A stretch of 64,000 nt of DNA from Micromonospora sp. NBC_01699 (GCF_036250065.1 NZ_CP109199.1:8216329-8280328), one strand, 5' to 3'. Counted from the first letter of the stretch, positions 50,363 through 60,962 are shown. Program-made: numbers and translations. Notes: generated by a model not told the origin, from the sequence alone.

Positions 50363-50444
50363 TGGTTTCGCGGGACGTCTCACCGGCCGTCTGGTTTCGC
50401 GGGGCGTCTCAGCGGCCGCTTGGTTTCGCGGGGCGTCTCATCGG
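50363..50444. repeat. Three 29-nt tandem repeats
   Basis: TGGTTTCGCGGGRCGTCTCA starts at 50363, 50392 and 50421, each followed by a CGGCCG-like filler, between the terminator and the convergent exporter gene. No spacers separate the copies, so this is not CRISPR. Confidence 0.8.
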
Positions 50445-50445
50445 G

Positions 50446-51810
50446 TCAGTGGACCGCTACCGCCGAGTCGGCCGAGTCGATGTCGGTGAGCTGCTCCGGG
50501 CGGGCGACCACCACCAGCACGACGAGCGCGGCCAGCATCCCACCGGCGATCACCGCCGCCATCGCCACGCTGCCGGTGCCCAGCACTCCGACCAGCGGCG
50601 CCGCGACGGCACCGATCCCGAACTGCACCGCACCGAGCAACGCGGCGGCGGTGCCGGCGGCCTCCCCGTGCCGGGCCATCGCCAGCGCGGGCGCGTTCGG
50701 CAGGGCCAGCCCGGCGGCGGCGAGCACCGCCCAGAGCAACACCAGCACCCCGGCCAGGCCGCCGAAGTTGGTCGCCGCGACCACGAGCAGACCCGCTCCG
50801 AGTACGGTGCCGGCGACCAGCGCCCCCCGGAGGATCTGGAACGGGGTGTACCGGCGCAGCAGTCGTACGTTCAACTGGGTGGCCCCGATCAGGCCCACCG
50901 CACCGGCGCCGAACACCACCGCGAACTGCTGCTCGTCCAGGCCGTACTGATCCTGGAAGACGAACGACGAGCCGGCCACGTACGCGAACAGCGCGGCCAT
51001 CGCCAGGCCCGCGACCAGCGCCAGCCCGACGTACGTCCGGTCGCGCAGCAACGAGCCGTAGACCCGCAGGGTGCCGAGCGCCCCGTCGGTGCGACGCTTC
51101 TCGGGTGGCAGCGACTCGCGGAGCGCGAACACGATCACCGCGATCAGCCCCGCCCCGAGGATCGCGAGCGCGACGAAGACGCCCCGCCAGTCGGTCCACT
51201 TCAGCAGCGCCCCGCCGAGGGTCGGCGCGAGCACCGGGGCGACCCCCATCACCAGCATCAGCCGGGAGAAGAGGCGGGCCACGGCCGAGCCGCTGAACAG
51301 GTCACGGACCACGGCCAGCGCGATCACCGACGCCGCCGCCGCACCCAGCCCCTGGAGTACCCGCAACGTGCCCAGCACCGCGATGTTCGGTGCGACCACA
51401 CACAGCACCGAGGCGATGACGTGCACGATGGTGCCGATCAGCAGCGGCCGGCGCCGGCCGACGGCGTCGGAGAGCGGGCCGATCAGCAACTGCCCGAGCG
51501 CGAGACCGGCCAGGGTTCCGGTGAGGGTGAGCTGCACCGCCGCGGTGGTCGTCTGAAGGTCGGCGGTGATGGTCGGCAGTGCCGGCAGGTACATGTCGAT
51601 GGTCAGCGGACCGATCGCGATGAGCGAACCCAGGACCACTATCAACCGGCGCTGTTGCCGGCGGTCCAGTTCTCCCGGCCCCGCGCTCGCCTGTTGGCCC
51701 GGCGTCGGCCGTGGCTCCGACGTCAGCCGCGTGGCCGGTTCTTCCGGAGTGGACTCGGTCGGCGGTCCTGCCCCGGCTGTTCCGTCGACCCGTCGTTCGA
51801 CCGTGGTCAT
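50446..51810 (-). CDS. Bcr/CflA family multidrug MFS exporter
   Basis: 454 residues from ATG 51810; a long Pro/Thr-rich cytoplasmic N-terminus (~65 residues) precedes 12 helices. The Bcr signature IGPLTIDMYLPALPTI and the MFS loop GPLSDAVGRRRPLL are intact, and GLGAAAASVIALAVVRDLF and GVAPVLAPTLGGALL follow. The family exports bicyclomycin, chloramphenicol and similar drugs by proton antiport. The Rho paralogue, target of bicyclomycin, lies 8 kb away. Confidence 0.92.
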   Translation of the reverse strand: MTTVERRVDGTAGAGPPTESTPEEPATRLTSEPRPTPGQQASAGPGELDRRQQRRLIVVLGSLIAIGPLTIDMYLPALPTITADLQTTTAAVQLTLTGTLAGLALGQLLIGPLSDAVGRRRPLLIGTIVHVIASVLCVVAPNIAVLGTLRVLQGLGAAAASVIALAVVRDLFSGSAVARLFSRLMLVMGVAPVLAPTLGGALLKWTDWRGVFVALAILGAGLIAVIVFALRESLPPEKRRTDGALGTLRVYGSLLRDRTYVGLALVAGLAMAALFAYVAGSSFVFQDQYGLDEQQFAVVFGAGAVGLIGATQLNVRLLRRYTPFQILRGALVAGTVLGAGLLVVAATNFGGLAGVLVLLWAVLAAAGLALPNAPALAMARHGEAAGTAAALLGAVQFGIGAVAAPLVGVLGTGSVAMAAVIAGGMLAALVVLVVVARPEQLTDIDSADSAVAVH

Positions 51811-52106
51811 GTGGCCCCTTTCCGGGGGTCTGGCGGGAATTGGTACGGAGCTCGCGGCCCGGTTAACCAACTGCAACAAGACCGGTCGGTCACGGGGCCA
51901 TTCCCACACCGGCCAACGGTGCTCAGCGTCACACCCCGACCGGGGAATTCACCACTGGTGACGGCACGGTCCCGTCACCGTCGGGCCGATCACCACCCCG
52001 GCGGTGGTGACGTTGGGTTGACGCCGCGACCAGCAAGGTGACCGGGATCAGCCGTCGGACCGCGAGCCGGGCCGGCGGCAGCGCGTCAGCCGAGGGGAGA
52101 GCTTCG

Positions 52107-52475
52107 ATGAGCCGTCTACTGATTGTCGGCCGGATGGCGCCGGGCCCGGAGAACGGGCCGGGGGCCGGCGCGGAGGAACGGATCGCACAGATCTTCGCCG
52201 AGTCGGACCAGACCGAACTGCCGGCGATCACCGGCGCCCGGCACCGGTCGCTCTACACCCTCGGCGACCTGTACCTGCACCTGGTCGAACTGGACGGGGC
52301 CGGTCCGGCCGGGCTGCCGGCCGCCGCCGCGCACCCCCTGTTCGTACAGCTCAACGAGCGGTTGTCGAGCTGCACCACGCCGTACCTGTCCACCTGGCGG
52401 TCACCGCGCGACGCCATGGCCAGGTGCTTCTACAGCTGGGACGCGCCGGTTCCGGCGCAGCGCAGCGGACAGTGA
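52107..52475 (+). CDS. TcmI-family polyketide cyclase
   Basis: 122 residues from ATG 52107 with GAGGGGAGAG upstream. It shows the TcmI dimeric alpha-beta barrel pattern: LLIVGRMAPG, EERIAQIFAESDQTELPAITGARHRSLYTLGDLYLHLVE, HPLFVQLNERLSSCTTPYLSTWRSPRDAMARCFYSWD. Members close rings on aromatic polyketide chains. No ketosynthase is in the window; the only partner is the FAD monooxygenase 7 bases downstream. Confidence 0.88.
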   Translation: MSRLLIVGRMAPGPENGPGAGAEERIAQIFAESDQTELPAITGARHRSLYTLGDLYLHLVELDGAGPAGLPAAAAHPLFVQLNERLSSCTTPYLSTWRSPRDAMARCFYSWDAPVPAQRSGQ

Positions 52476-52482
52476 TCCGCTG

Positions 52483-53838
52483 ATGCCGGCCCGGCCGCTG
52501 GAGGTCATCATCATCGGTGCCGGTACGGGCGGCATGTGCCTCGCGCACGGCCTACGGCGGGCCGGCATCGGCGTCTCGGTCTACGAGCGGTACCGGACCC
52601 GTGGCGACGGGTTGCACGGCTACCGGGTCGGCATCGGCCCCACCGGCAACCGCGCCCTGCGGGAGTGCCTGTCGCCGGAACTGTTCGCCACCTTCATGGC
52701 CACCTGTGCGCGTTCACCCCGGTATTTCAACGTGATCACCGAGAAGATGCGCCAGACGGCGTCCTTTCCGCTGCGGCCGGAGGACGAGACCGACCCGGTG
52801 GACAGCGACCGGTCGGTCTCCCGGATGACCCTGCGGCAGGTCCTGCTCACCGGCATGGAAGACGTGGTGCGGTTCGACAAGACGTTCACCCACTACGAGC
52901 AGCACCCCGACGGCCGGGTCACCGCGTACTTCGCCGACGGCACCAGGGCCAGCGCGGATCTGCTGGTGGCGGCGGACGGCACCCACTCCGCCATCCGGCG
53001 GCAGTACCTGCCGCACGCCCGGATCCAGGACGCGGGCAGCATCAACATCGCGACCAAGATCCCGCTCACCGACGAAACCCGGGCACTCCTGCCCGACCAG
53101 GTACGCGAGGGCATCTCGCTGATCTTCGGGACCGGCGGGCTGATGGGCGTACTGCACGTGATGGAGTTCAACTGGGATCGGCACGGCGTACCCAAGGCGG
53201 GCGTCGGCGGCAACGAGGCGCGCCTGATCGAACGCTGGCCCGGACTGCTCTTCGACAACACCCGCGACTACATCAACCTGATCATCTGGAGCGCGCACCA
53301 CCGCTTCCCCCCGGACGTGATGAGCATGCGCGGCAACGAACTCGTCCGGCTCGCCCTCGACCTGACCCGCAACTGGCACCCGAACCTGCGCGAGCTGTTC
53401 CACCGCAGCGACCCGGAGAGCTGCATCCCGGTCAAGGTCGCGACCTCGGAACCGGTGCGGCCGTGGCCGCCGAGCAACATCACCCTGATCGGCGACGCGA
53501 TCCACACCATGACGCCCGGCCGGGGAGTCGGCGCCAACACCGCGCTGCGCGACGCGGCCCTGCTCTGTCGACAGCTCACCGCCGTCGCCGCCGGCGACCG
53601 GACCCTGCTGCGGGCGGTCGCGGACTACGAGGCGGAAATGCTGCCGTACGGCTTCGCCCGGGTCGCCGACTCCCTGGCGAACAACGGCACCAGCGGCAAC
53701 GACCCGCTCTACCGGCCGGTGGTCGGGCGGTTCGCGCTGATGGCGGCCCGCAGCTACTTCAGCCTGACCAGCCGGGTCCCGCCGCTGCGCCGCAGGTTCG
53801 TCGACGAGATCTACGCCCGCCGGGGCGCCCACGGTTGA
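52483..53838 (+). CDS. FAD-dependent monooxygenase
   Basis: 451 residues from ATG 52483. The dinucleotide fold VIIIGAGTGGMCLAHGLRRAGIGVSVYER, a DG motif ADLLVAADGTHSAIRRQYLP and the second FAD motif NITLIGDAIHTMTPGRGVGANTALRDAA identify an aromatic-hydroxylase-type flavoprotein. It forms a two-gene operon with the TcmI cyclase, a combination seen in aromatic polyketide tailoring. No PKS genes are adjacent. Confidence 0.92.
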   Translation: MPARPLEVIIIGAGTGGMCLAHGLRRAGIGVSVYERYRTRGDGLHGYRVGIGPTGNRALRECLSPELFATFMATCARSPRYFNVITEKMRQTASFPLRPEDETDPVDSDRSVSRMTLRQVLLTGMEDVVRFDKTFTHYEQHPDGRVTAYFADGTRASADLLVAADGTHSAIRRQYLPHARIQDAGSINIATKIPLTDETRALLPDQVREGISLIFGTGGLMGVLHVMEFNWDRHGVPKAGVGGNEARLIERWPGLLFDNTRDYINLIIWSAHHRFPPDVMSMRGNELVRLALDLTRNWHPNLRELFHRSDPESCIPVKVATSEPVRPWPPSNITLIGDAIHTMTPGRGVGANTALRDAALLCRQLTAVAAGDRTLLRAVADYEAEMLPYGFARVADSLANNGTSGNDPLYRPVVGRFALMAARSYFSLTSRVPPLRRRFVDEIYARRGAHG

Positions 53839-53902
53839 CCGGCACGCCCTAACCTTCCCTTCTGTGGCGGCGAGCTGACGCGGGGTACGGAAGGAGTGGC
53901 AG

Positions 53903-56053
53903 GTGACCGACTTCATCGGTACACGCGAGAACGGGCCGAGCCGGCCGGATGTTGCGCCGGAGGAAGGGCCCCGGCCGGACGACGCGCCGGAGGAGGGGCC
54001 TGCGCCGGAGGAGGGGGCTCGGCCGGACGGCGGGCTGGACGAGGCGGACGAGTTCCGCTGGCTGGAGGACCTGGACAGCGCGGCGGCCACCGACTGGGTG
54101 ACCGACCGGAGCGCGGAGACCCTGGCCGCCTTCGCCGGCACCGACGCGTACGCGCACCTGCGGGACGGGCTGCGCCGGGTGCTCGACGCCGACGACCGGA
54201 TCGCCTACCCGAGCTGGCGCGGCGAGCTGCTGTACAACCTGTGGCAGGACGCCACCCATCCGCGCGGGCTGTGGCGGCGCACCACCCTGGAGCAGTACCG
54301 GACGCCGGAGCCGGAGTGGGAGATCCTGCTCGACCTGGACGAGTTGGCCCGGCAGGAGGCGGAGAGCTGGGTCTGGCAGGGCGTCACGGTGCTCCGGCCC
54401 GACTACCGCCGGTGCCTGGTCAGCCTCTCCCGAGGCGGCTCCGACGCAACCGTCGTACGCGAGTTCGACCTGGTCGAGCGGGCCTTCGTCGCGGACGGCT
54501 TCGTCCTGCCGGAGGCGAAGAGCGACGTCGGCTGGATCGACGCCGACCACCTCTTCGTCGGCACCGACTTCGGCCCCGGCTCGCTGACCGACTCCGGCTA
54601 CCCCAGGGTGGTGAAGCGGTGGCGACGCGGGACACCGCTCGCCGAGGCGGCTGTGATCTTCGAGGGGCAGCCGACCGATGTCGCGGTGCAGGCGGCCCAC
54701 GACCCGACCCCCGGCTTCGAACGCGACCTCGTCTACCGGATGGTCGACTTCTACCGCACCGAACAGTTCCTGCTGACCGGGGCGGGCGAGTTGGTCCCGA
54801 TCGAGGTGCCGGACGACGCCCGGACCGACGTCCACCGGGAGTGGCTGCTGATCCGGCTCCGGTCGGACTGGATCGTCGACGGGGTCACGTACCCCGAGGG
54901 GGCGGTGCTGGTCAGCCGGTTCGACGACTTTCTCGCCGGGCGGCGGGAGCTGACGCCGGTCTTCGAACCCGGACCTACCACCTCGTTGCGGTACCACGCC
55001 TGGACCCGTAACCACCTGATCCTGGCGGTGCTGGACGACGTACGGCTGCGGTTGGAGGTGCTCAGCCCCGACGGCCGGGACTGGCGGCGGTCCGTGCTGG
55101 ATCAGACGCCGGGATTCGACCACGCCGACATCGTTGCCACCAACCCGGACCACACCGACGAGTTCATGCTCGCCACCAGCGGTTTCCTGCAACCGGCGAC
55201 GCTGAGCCACGGACGGGTCGGTGCCGGGGTGAGCACGCTCAAACAGGCACCGACCTTCTTCGACCCGACCGGCCTCTCCGTACGGCAGTTCTTCGCCACC
55301 TCGGCCGACGGCACCCGGGTGCCGTACTTCGTGGTCGGTCCGCCGGACGGCGATCCCGGCCCGACCCTGCTCACCGGGTACGGCGGCTTCGAGTTGTCGA
55401 TGACGCCCGGCTACGACGGGATCATCGGCCGGGGCTGGCTGGCCCGGGGCGGCACCTACGTGCTGGCGAACATCCGCGGCGGCGGCGAGTACGGCCCGAG
55501 TTGGCACCTGGCCGCGCTGCGGGAGAAACGCCCACGGGCGTACGAGGACTTCGCCGCGGTGGCGACCGATCTGGTGACCCGGGGCATCACCGAGCCGGCC
55601 CGGCTGGGCATCGAGGGCGGCAGCAACGGTGGCCTGCTGATGGGCGTGATGCTCACCCGCTACCCGGAGCTGTTCGGGGCGATCGTCGCCTCGGTGCCCC
55701 TGCTCGACCTGCGGCGGTACCACAGGCTGCTGGCCGGAGCATCATGGATGGCCGAGTACGGCGACCCGGACGACGCGGCGGACTGGGCGTACCTGCGGGA
55801 GTTCTCGCCGTACCACAACGTGCGGCCGGGGCGGCCGTACCCGCCGGTCCTGTTCGTCACCTCGACCCGCGACGACCGCGTCCATCCGGCCCACGCCCGC
55901 AAAATGGTGGCCCGACTACGCGAGCACGCCTACGACGTCTCCTACTACGAAAACGTCGAGGGCGGTCACGGCGCCGCCGCCGACAACGCCCAACGAGCCG
56001 CCAAGTGGGCCCTAATCCTGCACTTCCTCCACCACCACCTCACCCCCCTCTAG
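53903..56053 (+). CDS. Prolyl oligopeptidase family serine peptidase (S9)
   Basis: 716 residues from GTG 53903 with GGAAGGAG upstream. An unusual N-terminus repeats PEEGPRPDDAPEEGP and EEGARPDGG before the conserved start FRWLEDLD. The beta-propeller (~50-440) precedes the alpha/beta-hydrolase: YGGFELSMTPGYDGIIGRGWL, GIEGGSNGGLLMGV with S574, STRDDRVHP with D657/D658 and VEGGHGAAAD with H689 complete the triad region. No signal peptide. It should cleave short peptides at proline. Confidence 0.93.
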   Translation: MTDFIGTRENGPSRPDVAPEEGPRPDDAPEEGPAPEEGARPDGGLDEADEFRWLEDLDSAAATDWVTDRSAETLAAFAGTDAYAHLRDGLRRVLDADDRIAYPSWRGELLYNLWQDATHPRGLWRRTTLEQYRTPEPEWEILLDLDELARQEAESWVWQGVTVLRPDYRRCLVSLSRGGSDATVVREFDLVERAFVADGFVLPEAKSDVGWIDADHLFVGTDFGPGSLTDSGYPRVVKRWRRGTPLAEAAVIFEGQPTDVAVQAAHDPTPGFERDLVYRMVDFYRTEQFLLTGAGELVPIEVPDDARTDVHREWLLIRLRSDWIVDGVTYPEGAVLVSRFDDFLAGRRELTPVFEPGPTTSLRYHAWTRNHLILAVLDDVRLRLEVLSPDGRDWRRSVLDQTPGFDHADIVATNPDHTDEFMLATSGFLQPATLSHGRVGAGVSTLKQAPTFFDPTGLSVRQFFATSADGTRVPYFVVGPPDGDPGPTLLTGYGGFELSMTPGYDGIIGRGWLARGGTYVLANIRGGGEYGPSWHLAALREKRPRAYEDFAAVATDLVTRGITEPARLGIEGGSNGGLLMGVMLTRYPELFGAIVASVPLLDLRRYHRLLAGASWMAEYGDPDDAADWAYLREFSPYHNVRPGRPYPPVLFVTSTRDDRVHPAHARKMVARLREHAYDVSYYENVEGGHGAAADNAQRAAKWALILHFLHHHLTPL

Positions 56054-56056
56054 CCC

Positions 56057-57550
56057 CAATGCCGCGTAGTTAAGGCTTGGGTCTGCTTGTCAAGGGCGTG
56101 TCGTGGCAGAAGGAACGACGGGGCTCCGGTATAGAGGTTTGTCACTCCAAGACAGCCTCTGGACCGGGAGCCCCGCCGTTGGAACAGTTTGCCATCACCC
56201 GGACGATCGCGGTGGCTTCGGGGCGGTTCGCGCCGGGTCATCTGGGTGAGTTGACGCAGCACGTGCCGTTCGAGATGGTCGACGCGGTCCTGGCCGATAC
56301 CCGGTCGGTGCAGGCTCGGGTGCGGGATGTGCCTTCGCGAGTGGTGGTATATCTGCTGCTCGCGGCGGGGCTGTTCACCGAGTTGGGCTACCAGCAGGTA
56401 TGGGCCCGGCTCGTCGCCGGCCTGGACGGGTTGGCGGTGGCGATGCCGACTTCCTCAGCCCTGTCCCAGGCCCGCCGTCGGGTCGGGGACAAGCCCCTGG
56501 CGGCGTTGTTTCGGCTGTTGGCGGGTCCACCCGCCGGGGCCCAGCGGTGGCGGGGTCTGCTGGTCTGCGCGATCGACGGCACCAGCATGTTCGTGCCCGA
56601 CAGCACGGCGAATCTGGCGGTCTACCCGCGTCAGGCCGGCACCCACGGCGGGTCCGGATATCCCATGGTGCGGCTGGTCGCGGTCGTGGCCTGCGGCACC
56701 CGCACACTGATCGACGCGGTGTTCACCCCACTCACCACCGGTGAACTCGCCTGCGCCGGGCGTCTGCTGGGCTGTCTGCACCCGGGCATGCTCCTACTGG
56801 CCGACCGGGGCTTCGCCGCCCGCACGATGATCGAACAGTTCGCCGGCACCGGCGTCGACCTGCTCGTGCGGGACAAAGACGACCGGCGGCTACCGGTGAT
56901 CCGCCGCCACCACGACGGGTCCTGGCTATCGGTCATCGGCGCGATGACGGTCCGGGTCGTCGACGCCGAGATCCTGGTGCACCTCGACGGGAAACACCAT
57001 GTCGGCCGGTACCGGCTGATCACCACCCTCACCGATCACCACCGATTCCCCGCTCTGGACCTGGTCACGCTCTACCACCAACGCTGGGAAATCGAGACGA
57101 CGTACCTGGAGTTGAAGTCCACCCTGCTCGGCGGACGGGTCCTACGGGCCCGGACCCCGAACGGGGTGAGTCAGGAAGTCCACGCCCTGCTGACCGTCTA
57201 CCAAACGGTGCGGCTGGCTATGGCCGACGCCACCGCCAACCAACCGACCAGCCCGGACCAGGCCAGCTTCACCGTGGCGGTCCACGCCGCCCGGGACCAG
57301 ATCATCCTGGCCACCGGGGTCATCGCCGACACCACCATCGACCTCGTCGGAGTGATCGGCCGCGCGGTCCTGACCCACCTCCTCCCGAAACGACGCGCCC
57401 GAACAAGCCCACGAGTAGTCAAACGCGCCATCTCCAAACACCGCGCCAAAGGCACCATCGACCGCACCAACTACCACCACACCATCACCGTCAACATCCT
57501 GCACACCACAGGATTGACAACCGACCCACCCCCCTAACTAAGCGGCATTG
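56057..57550 (+). mobile_element. Complete IS4-family insertion sequence
   Basis: Terminal inverted repeats CAATGCCGCGTAGTTAAGG (56057-56075) and, as reverse complement at the other end, CAATGCCGCTTAGTTAGG (57533-57550) bound a single transposase gene, 1494 bp in all. Flanking C-runs obscure any target duplication. It sits between the oligopeptidase and the copA hairpin region without breaking a gene. Confidence 0.85.
56179..57537 (+). CDS. IS4-family DDE transposase
   Basis: 452 residues from TTG 56179 (GGGAG upstream; a longer GTG start at 56098 is possible). DDE residues lie in VCAIDGTSMFVPDS, LLLADRGFAARTM and the YREK motif YHQRWEIETTYLELKSTL. Helical N-terminal domain GRFAPGHLGELTQHVPFEMV is typical of the actinobacterial IS4 subgroup. 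Full length and uninterrupted, so probably active. Confidence 0.92.
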   Translation: MEQFAITRTIAVASGRFAPGHLGELTQHVPFEMVDAVLADTRSVQARVRDVPSRVVVYLLLAAGLFTELGYQQVWARLVAGLDGLAVAMPTSSALSQARRRVGDKPLAALFRLLAGPPAGAQRWRGLLVCAIDGTSMFVPDSTANLAVYPRQAGTHGGSGYPMVRLVAVVACGTRTLIDAVFTPLTTGELACAGRLLGCLHPGMLLLADRGFAARTMIEQFAGTGVDLLVRDKDDRRLPVIRRHHDGSWLSVIGAMTVRVVDAEILVHLDGKHHVGRYRLITTLTDHHRFPALDLVTLYHQRWEIETTYLELKSTLLGGRVLRARTPNGVSQEVHALLTVYQTVRLAMADATANQPTSPDQASFTVAVHAARDQIILATGVIADTTIDLVGVIGRAVLTHLLPKRRARTSPRVVKRAISKHRAKGTIDRTNYHHTITVNILHTTGLTTDPPP

Positions 57551-57613
57551 CCCCTAACCCCCTCCCTCCCTCCCACTCCCCTCCCCCTCCCCCCCGCCCC
57601 GCCCCCTCCCCGT

Positions 57614-57671
57614 CGATCTAGGGCAAATACGTGTTAGTGGATCTCCATCCACCACCATTTGCCCTAGATCG
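57614..57671. terminator. 15-bp hairpin with nested stem
   Basis: CGATCTAGGGCAAAT (57614-57628) pairs perfectly with 57657-57671; inside the 28-nt loop GTGGAT-CTCC-ATCCAC (57637-57652) forms a second stem. It lies after copA on the minus strand and after the IS on the plus strand, so it may terminate both. Confidence 0.65.
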
Positions 57672-57675
57672 CCGA

Positions 57676-57757
57676 CACGGCACGGCACGGCGCGGCACGG
57701 CGCGACGCGGCACGGCGCGGCACGCGCGGGGCACGTGCGCGACGCGCGCGGGGGGGG
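57676..57757. repeat. GGCACGGCGC low-complexity tract
   Basis: About 80 bases of near-tandem GGCACGGCGC/GGCACG units ending in a G-run just before the copA stop. No coding potential. Confidence 0.7.
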
Positions 57758-60022
57758 TTACGGGAGGGGGTGGAAGTGGCGGAGGCGGAGGCTGTTGGCT
57801 ACCACGAAGATTGAGGACAGTGCCATGGCGGCTCCGGCGATCATGGGGTTGAGCAGGCCGGTGGCGGCCAGGGGTAGGGCGGCGACGTTGTAGCCGAAGG
57901 CCCAGAACAGGTTGCCCTTGATCGTCCCGAGGGTACGCCGGGAGAGCCGGATCGCGTCCGCCGCGGCCATCAGGTCGTCCCGGATCAGGGTCAGGTCGGC
58001 GGCCTCGATCGCCACGTCGGCGCCGGTGCCCATGGCGATGCCGAGGTCGGCCTGGGCGAGCGCGGCGGCGTCGTTGACCCCGTCGCCGACCATCGCCACC
58101 ACCCGGCCCTCGTCCTGGAGCCGCTTGACCACGTCGACCTTGTCGGCGGGCAGCACCTCGGCGATCACCTCGTCGATGCCGACCTCGGCCGCGACCGATT
58201 CGGCCGCGCCGAGGTTGTCGCCGGTCAGCAGCACCGGGGTCAGGCCGAGTCCGCGCAGTGTGAGGACCGCCCCGGCGCTGCTCGGCCGGACCACGTCGGC
58301 GACCACGAACACCGCCCGGACCTGTCCGCCCCAACCGGCGAGGACCGCCGTACGACCGGCGGCTTCGGCGTCGGCACGGGCGGCCGACAGGCGTCCGGGC
58401 AGGTCGAGTCCCCGGTCGGCGAGCAGCCGTTCCCGTCCGACGGTCAGTTCGTGGCCGTCGACCGTACCGGTGACGCCCAGCCCGCCGAGTGCGGCGAAGT
58501 CGCCGACCGCCGGCAGCGGGCCGACCCGGTTGACCGCACCGGCCGCGATGGCCCGCGCGATCGGGTGTTCGGACGCGGCTTCGACCGCTCCGACCAGGCG
58601 TAGCGCCTCGTCGGGCGACTGGTCGTCGGCGGTGACGACGTCGACCAGTGTCATCCGGCCGGTGGTGACGGTGCCGGTCTTGTCCAGCACGATCGTGTCG
58701 ACCGTACGGGTGGATTCCAGCACCTGCGGACCCTTGATCAGGATGCCGAGTTGCGCCCCCCGGCCGGTGCCGACCAGCAGCGCGGTCGGGGTGGCCAGGC
58801 CGAGCGCGCACGGGCAGGCGATGATCAGTACGGCGACCGCGGCGGTGAAGGCGGTGGAGCCGCCCGTACCGGCACCGAGCCACCAGCCCAGCGTTGCCAC
58901 CGACAGTGCGATCACGATCGGCACGAAGACCCCGGAGATCCGGTCGGCGAGCCGCTGCACCTGGGCCTTGCCGGTCTGCGCCCGCTCGACCAGTGTCGCC
59001 ATCTGGGCGAGCTGGGTGTCCGAGCCGATCCGGGTGGCGCGGACGACCAACCGGCCGCCGGCGTTGACGGTCGCCCCCACCACCGGTTTGCCGGGGCCGA
59101 CCTCGACCGGCACGGACTCCCCGGTGAGCAGGCTCGCGTCGATGGCGGAGGTGCCCTCCTCGATCACCCCGTCGGTGGCGATCTTCTCGCCGGGCCGGAC
59201 CACGAACCGGTCGCCGACCGTCAACTGCTCGATCGGTACGCGTACCTCGGTCGTGCCGCGCTGCACCGCGACGTCGCGGGCGCCGAGTTCGAGCAGTGCT
59301 CGCAGGGCGGACCCGGCCCGTCGCTTGGATCGGGCCTCGAAGTAGCGGCCGGCGAGCAGGAACAGGGTCACCCCGGCGGCGGCTTCGAGGTAGATGTTGC
59401 CGCTGCCGTCGGAGCGGCTGACTTCGAGGCTGAACGGGTGGACCATGCCGGGTGTGCCGGCGGTGCCGAAGAACAGCGCCCAGAGCGACCAGCCGAACGC
59501 GGCGGTGGTGCCGAGCGAGACCAGGGTGTCCATGGTCGCGGCCCCGTGGCGCAGGTTCACCAGGGCGGCCCGGTGGAACGGCAGCCCGCCGTAGACGACG
59601 ACCGGGGCGGCCAGGGTCAGCGAGAGCCACTGCCAGTAGGTGAACTGCCAGGCCGGGACCATCGCCAGCGCGATGACCGGCACGGTCAGGACCAGGGAAA
59701 CCCACAATCGGGTACGCAGCGCGTGCAGCTCGTCGACCGGCTCGCCGCTCGCGTCGGTGTCACCCGCCCGCCGGGGCGGTGGGGGGAGCTGGGCGGTGTA
59801 GCCGGTCTTCTCCACGATGGCGATCAGCTCGGCGACGGTGACGGTGTTGTCGGTCAGCGTGACGCTGGCCTTCTCGGTGGCGTAGTTGACCGTCGCCTCG
59901 ACGCCGTCGAGCCGGTTGAGTCTCCGCTCGATCCTGGAGGCGCAGGAGGCGCAGGTCATGCCGCCGATGGTGAGCTGGATCGAGGTGGCTTCCCGGGGTA
60001 GGGATCGGCCGGCGGTGGTCAT
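57758..60022 (-). CDS. copA: Copper-translocating P-type ATPase
   Basis: 754 residues from ATG 60022 with AGGAGA upstream. One N-terminal HMA domain ([17 protein letters not shown]), eight helices, the CPC transport motif [17 protein letters not shown], phosphorylation site [19 protein letters not shown] (HP) and [21 protein letters not shown]. Together these mark a Cu(I) exporter. It is last in a copZ-secreted protein-copA operon behind a CsoR-type operator. Confidence 0.95.
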   Translation of the reverse strand: MTTAGRSLPREATSIQLTIGGMTCASCASRIERRLNRLDGVEATVNYATEKASVTLTDNTVTVAELIAIVEKTGYTAQLPPPPRRAGDTDASGEPVDELHALRTRLWVSLVLTVPVIALAMVPAWQFTYWQWLSLTLAAPVVVYGGLPFHRAALVNLRHGAATMDTLVSLGTTAAFGWSLWALFFGTAGTPGMVHPFSLEVSRSDGSGNIYLEAAAGVTLFLLAGRYFEARSKRRAGSALRALLELGARDVAVQRGTTEVRVPIEQLTVGDRFVVRPGEKIATDGVIEEGTSAIDASLLTGESVPVEVGPGKPVVGATVNAGGRLVVRATRIGSDTQLAQMATLVERAQTGKAQVQRLADRISGVFVPIVIALSVATLGWWLGAGTGGSTAFTAAVAVLIIACPCALGLATPTALLVGTGRGAQLGILIKGPQVLESTRTVDTIVLDKTGTVTTGRMTLVDVVTADDQSPDEALRLVGAVEAASEHPIARAIAAGAVNRVGPLPAVGDFAALGGLGVTGTVDGHELTVGRERLLADRGLDLPGRLSAARADAEAAGRTAVLAGWGGQVRAVFVVADVVRPSSAGAVLTLRGLGLTPVLLTGDNLGAAESVAAEVGIDEVIAEVLPADKVDVVKRLQDEGRVVAMVGDGVNDAAALAQADLGIAMGTGADVAIEAADLTLIRDDLMAAADAIRLSRRTLGTIKGNLFWAFGYNVAALPLAATGLLNPMIAGAAMALSSIFVVANSLRLRHFHPLP

Positions 60023-60032
60023 CGCTGATCTC

Positions 60033-60956
60033 CTAACCGTGGGTCTGGCCGGGCTGGCCGGCGAGTGCGGTGAACTCGGCCGTCCGGACCGTGTCCCGGT
60101 GTTGGAAGTCGAGGAAGAGCCGGTACGCCCCGGCGCTGGGCACCTCCACCCGGAAGGTGATCGTCGGCCCGGCCGTGGTCCGCCCGTCGCCGGGTCCACC
60201 GTCCGGGTGTACGTGCAGGTAGGCGAGGTCCCCGTCGCGCAGCGCGACCAGGTGACCGTACGCCGCGAGGTAGGGCTGTAGGTCGGTTACGGGGGTGCCG
60301 TACCTGCTCACGGTGAGGGCGAGGGTGGACGAGGTGCCCGGTTCGAGGGTGCCGTCGAGAGTGACGGTGTAGCCGTCGCCGACCAGGGCACTGCGGCCGG
60401 TGACCGGCAGCGGGACCGGTCGGTAGTCGCCGGGCGCCGGTACGTCGACCCCGAGCGTGATGTTGTCCGGGTGTCCGGCCGGCTGGAAGTCGGCGATCAG
60501 GCGGATCTGTCCGGGTGCGTCGATGGTGAGCGCAACGGTCCAGGTGCCGTCGCCCGCCATCCGTGGATGTACGTGCCGGAACCCGCTCAGGTCGCGACGT
60601 ACCACTATGAGGTGCAGGTCCCTGTCGTGCGTCGGCGTGTACGCGGTCAGCGGGGCGCCGTCCGGCCCGAGCACCCGGAACGAGAACTGGTTGGCCGGTC
60701 CGGTGGCCAGGGTCGCGGTGAGCGGGGTGAGTCGGTAGCCGTCCTGGGCCACCTGCAACCCGCCCGGCGGTTGCGTCGGTTCCCCGATCTCCTCGTTGTC
60801 GTGTTCGGGCGGGACGCTGCCGGGGTGGCCGTGACCTGACCGGGCGGCGGTGTCCGGGTCGGGTCCGCGCCCGGTCACCTGGCCGGCGCCGAGGGCGGCC
60901 CCGAAGACCACCGCCAGCCCGGCCAGGTAGCCGCCGACCTTGAATCGGGTCTTCAT
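60033..60956 (-). CDS. Secreted protein of the copper operon
   Basis: 307 residues. N-terminal helix (~7-27) then a His-rich stretch ([17 protein letters not shown]) and beta-rich domains ([49 protein letters not shown]) with several His pairs spaced for metal binding. No signal cleavage site is clear, so it may stay anchored. It lies 10 bases before copA and 6 after copZ. The family is common in actinobacterial copper operons; its precise role is unknown. Confidence 0.75.
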   Translation of the reverse strand: MKTRFKVGGYLAGLAVVFGAALGAGQVTGRGPDPDTAARSGHGHPGSVPPEHDNEEIGEPTQPPGGLQVAQDGYRLTPLTATLATGPANQFSFRVLGPDGAPLTAYTPTHDRDLHLIVVRRDLSGFRHVHPRMAGDGTWTVALTIDAPGQIRLIADFQPAGHPDNITLGVDVPAPGDYRPVPLPVTGRSALVGDGYTVTLDGTLEPGTSSTLALTVSRYGTPVTDLQPYLAAYGHLVALRDGDLAYLHVHPDGGPGDGRTTAGPTITFRVEVPSAGAYRLFLDFQHRDTVRTAEFTALAGQPGQTHG

Positions 60957-60962
60957 GGCTCG

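Noticed and set aside
50363..50444. Three regularly spaced 29-nt units that look like CRISPR repeats
   Set aside because: The copies are contiguous with no unique spacers, and no cas gene is near.
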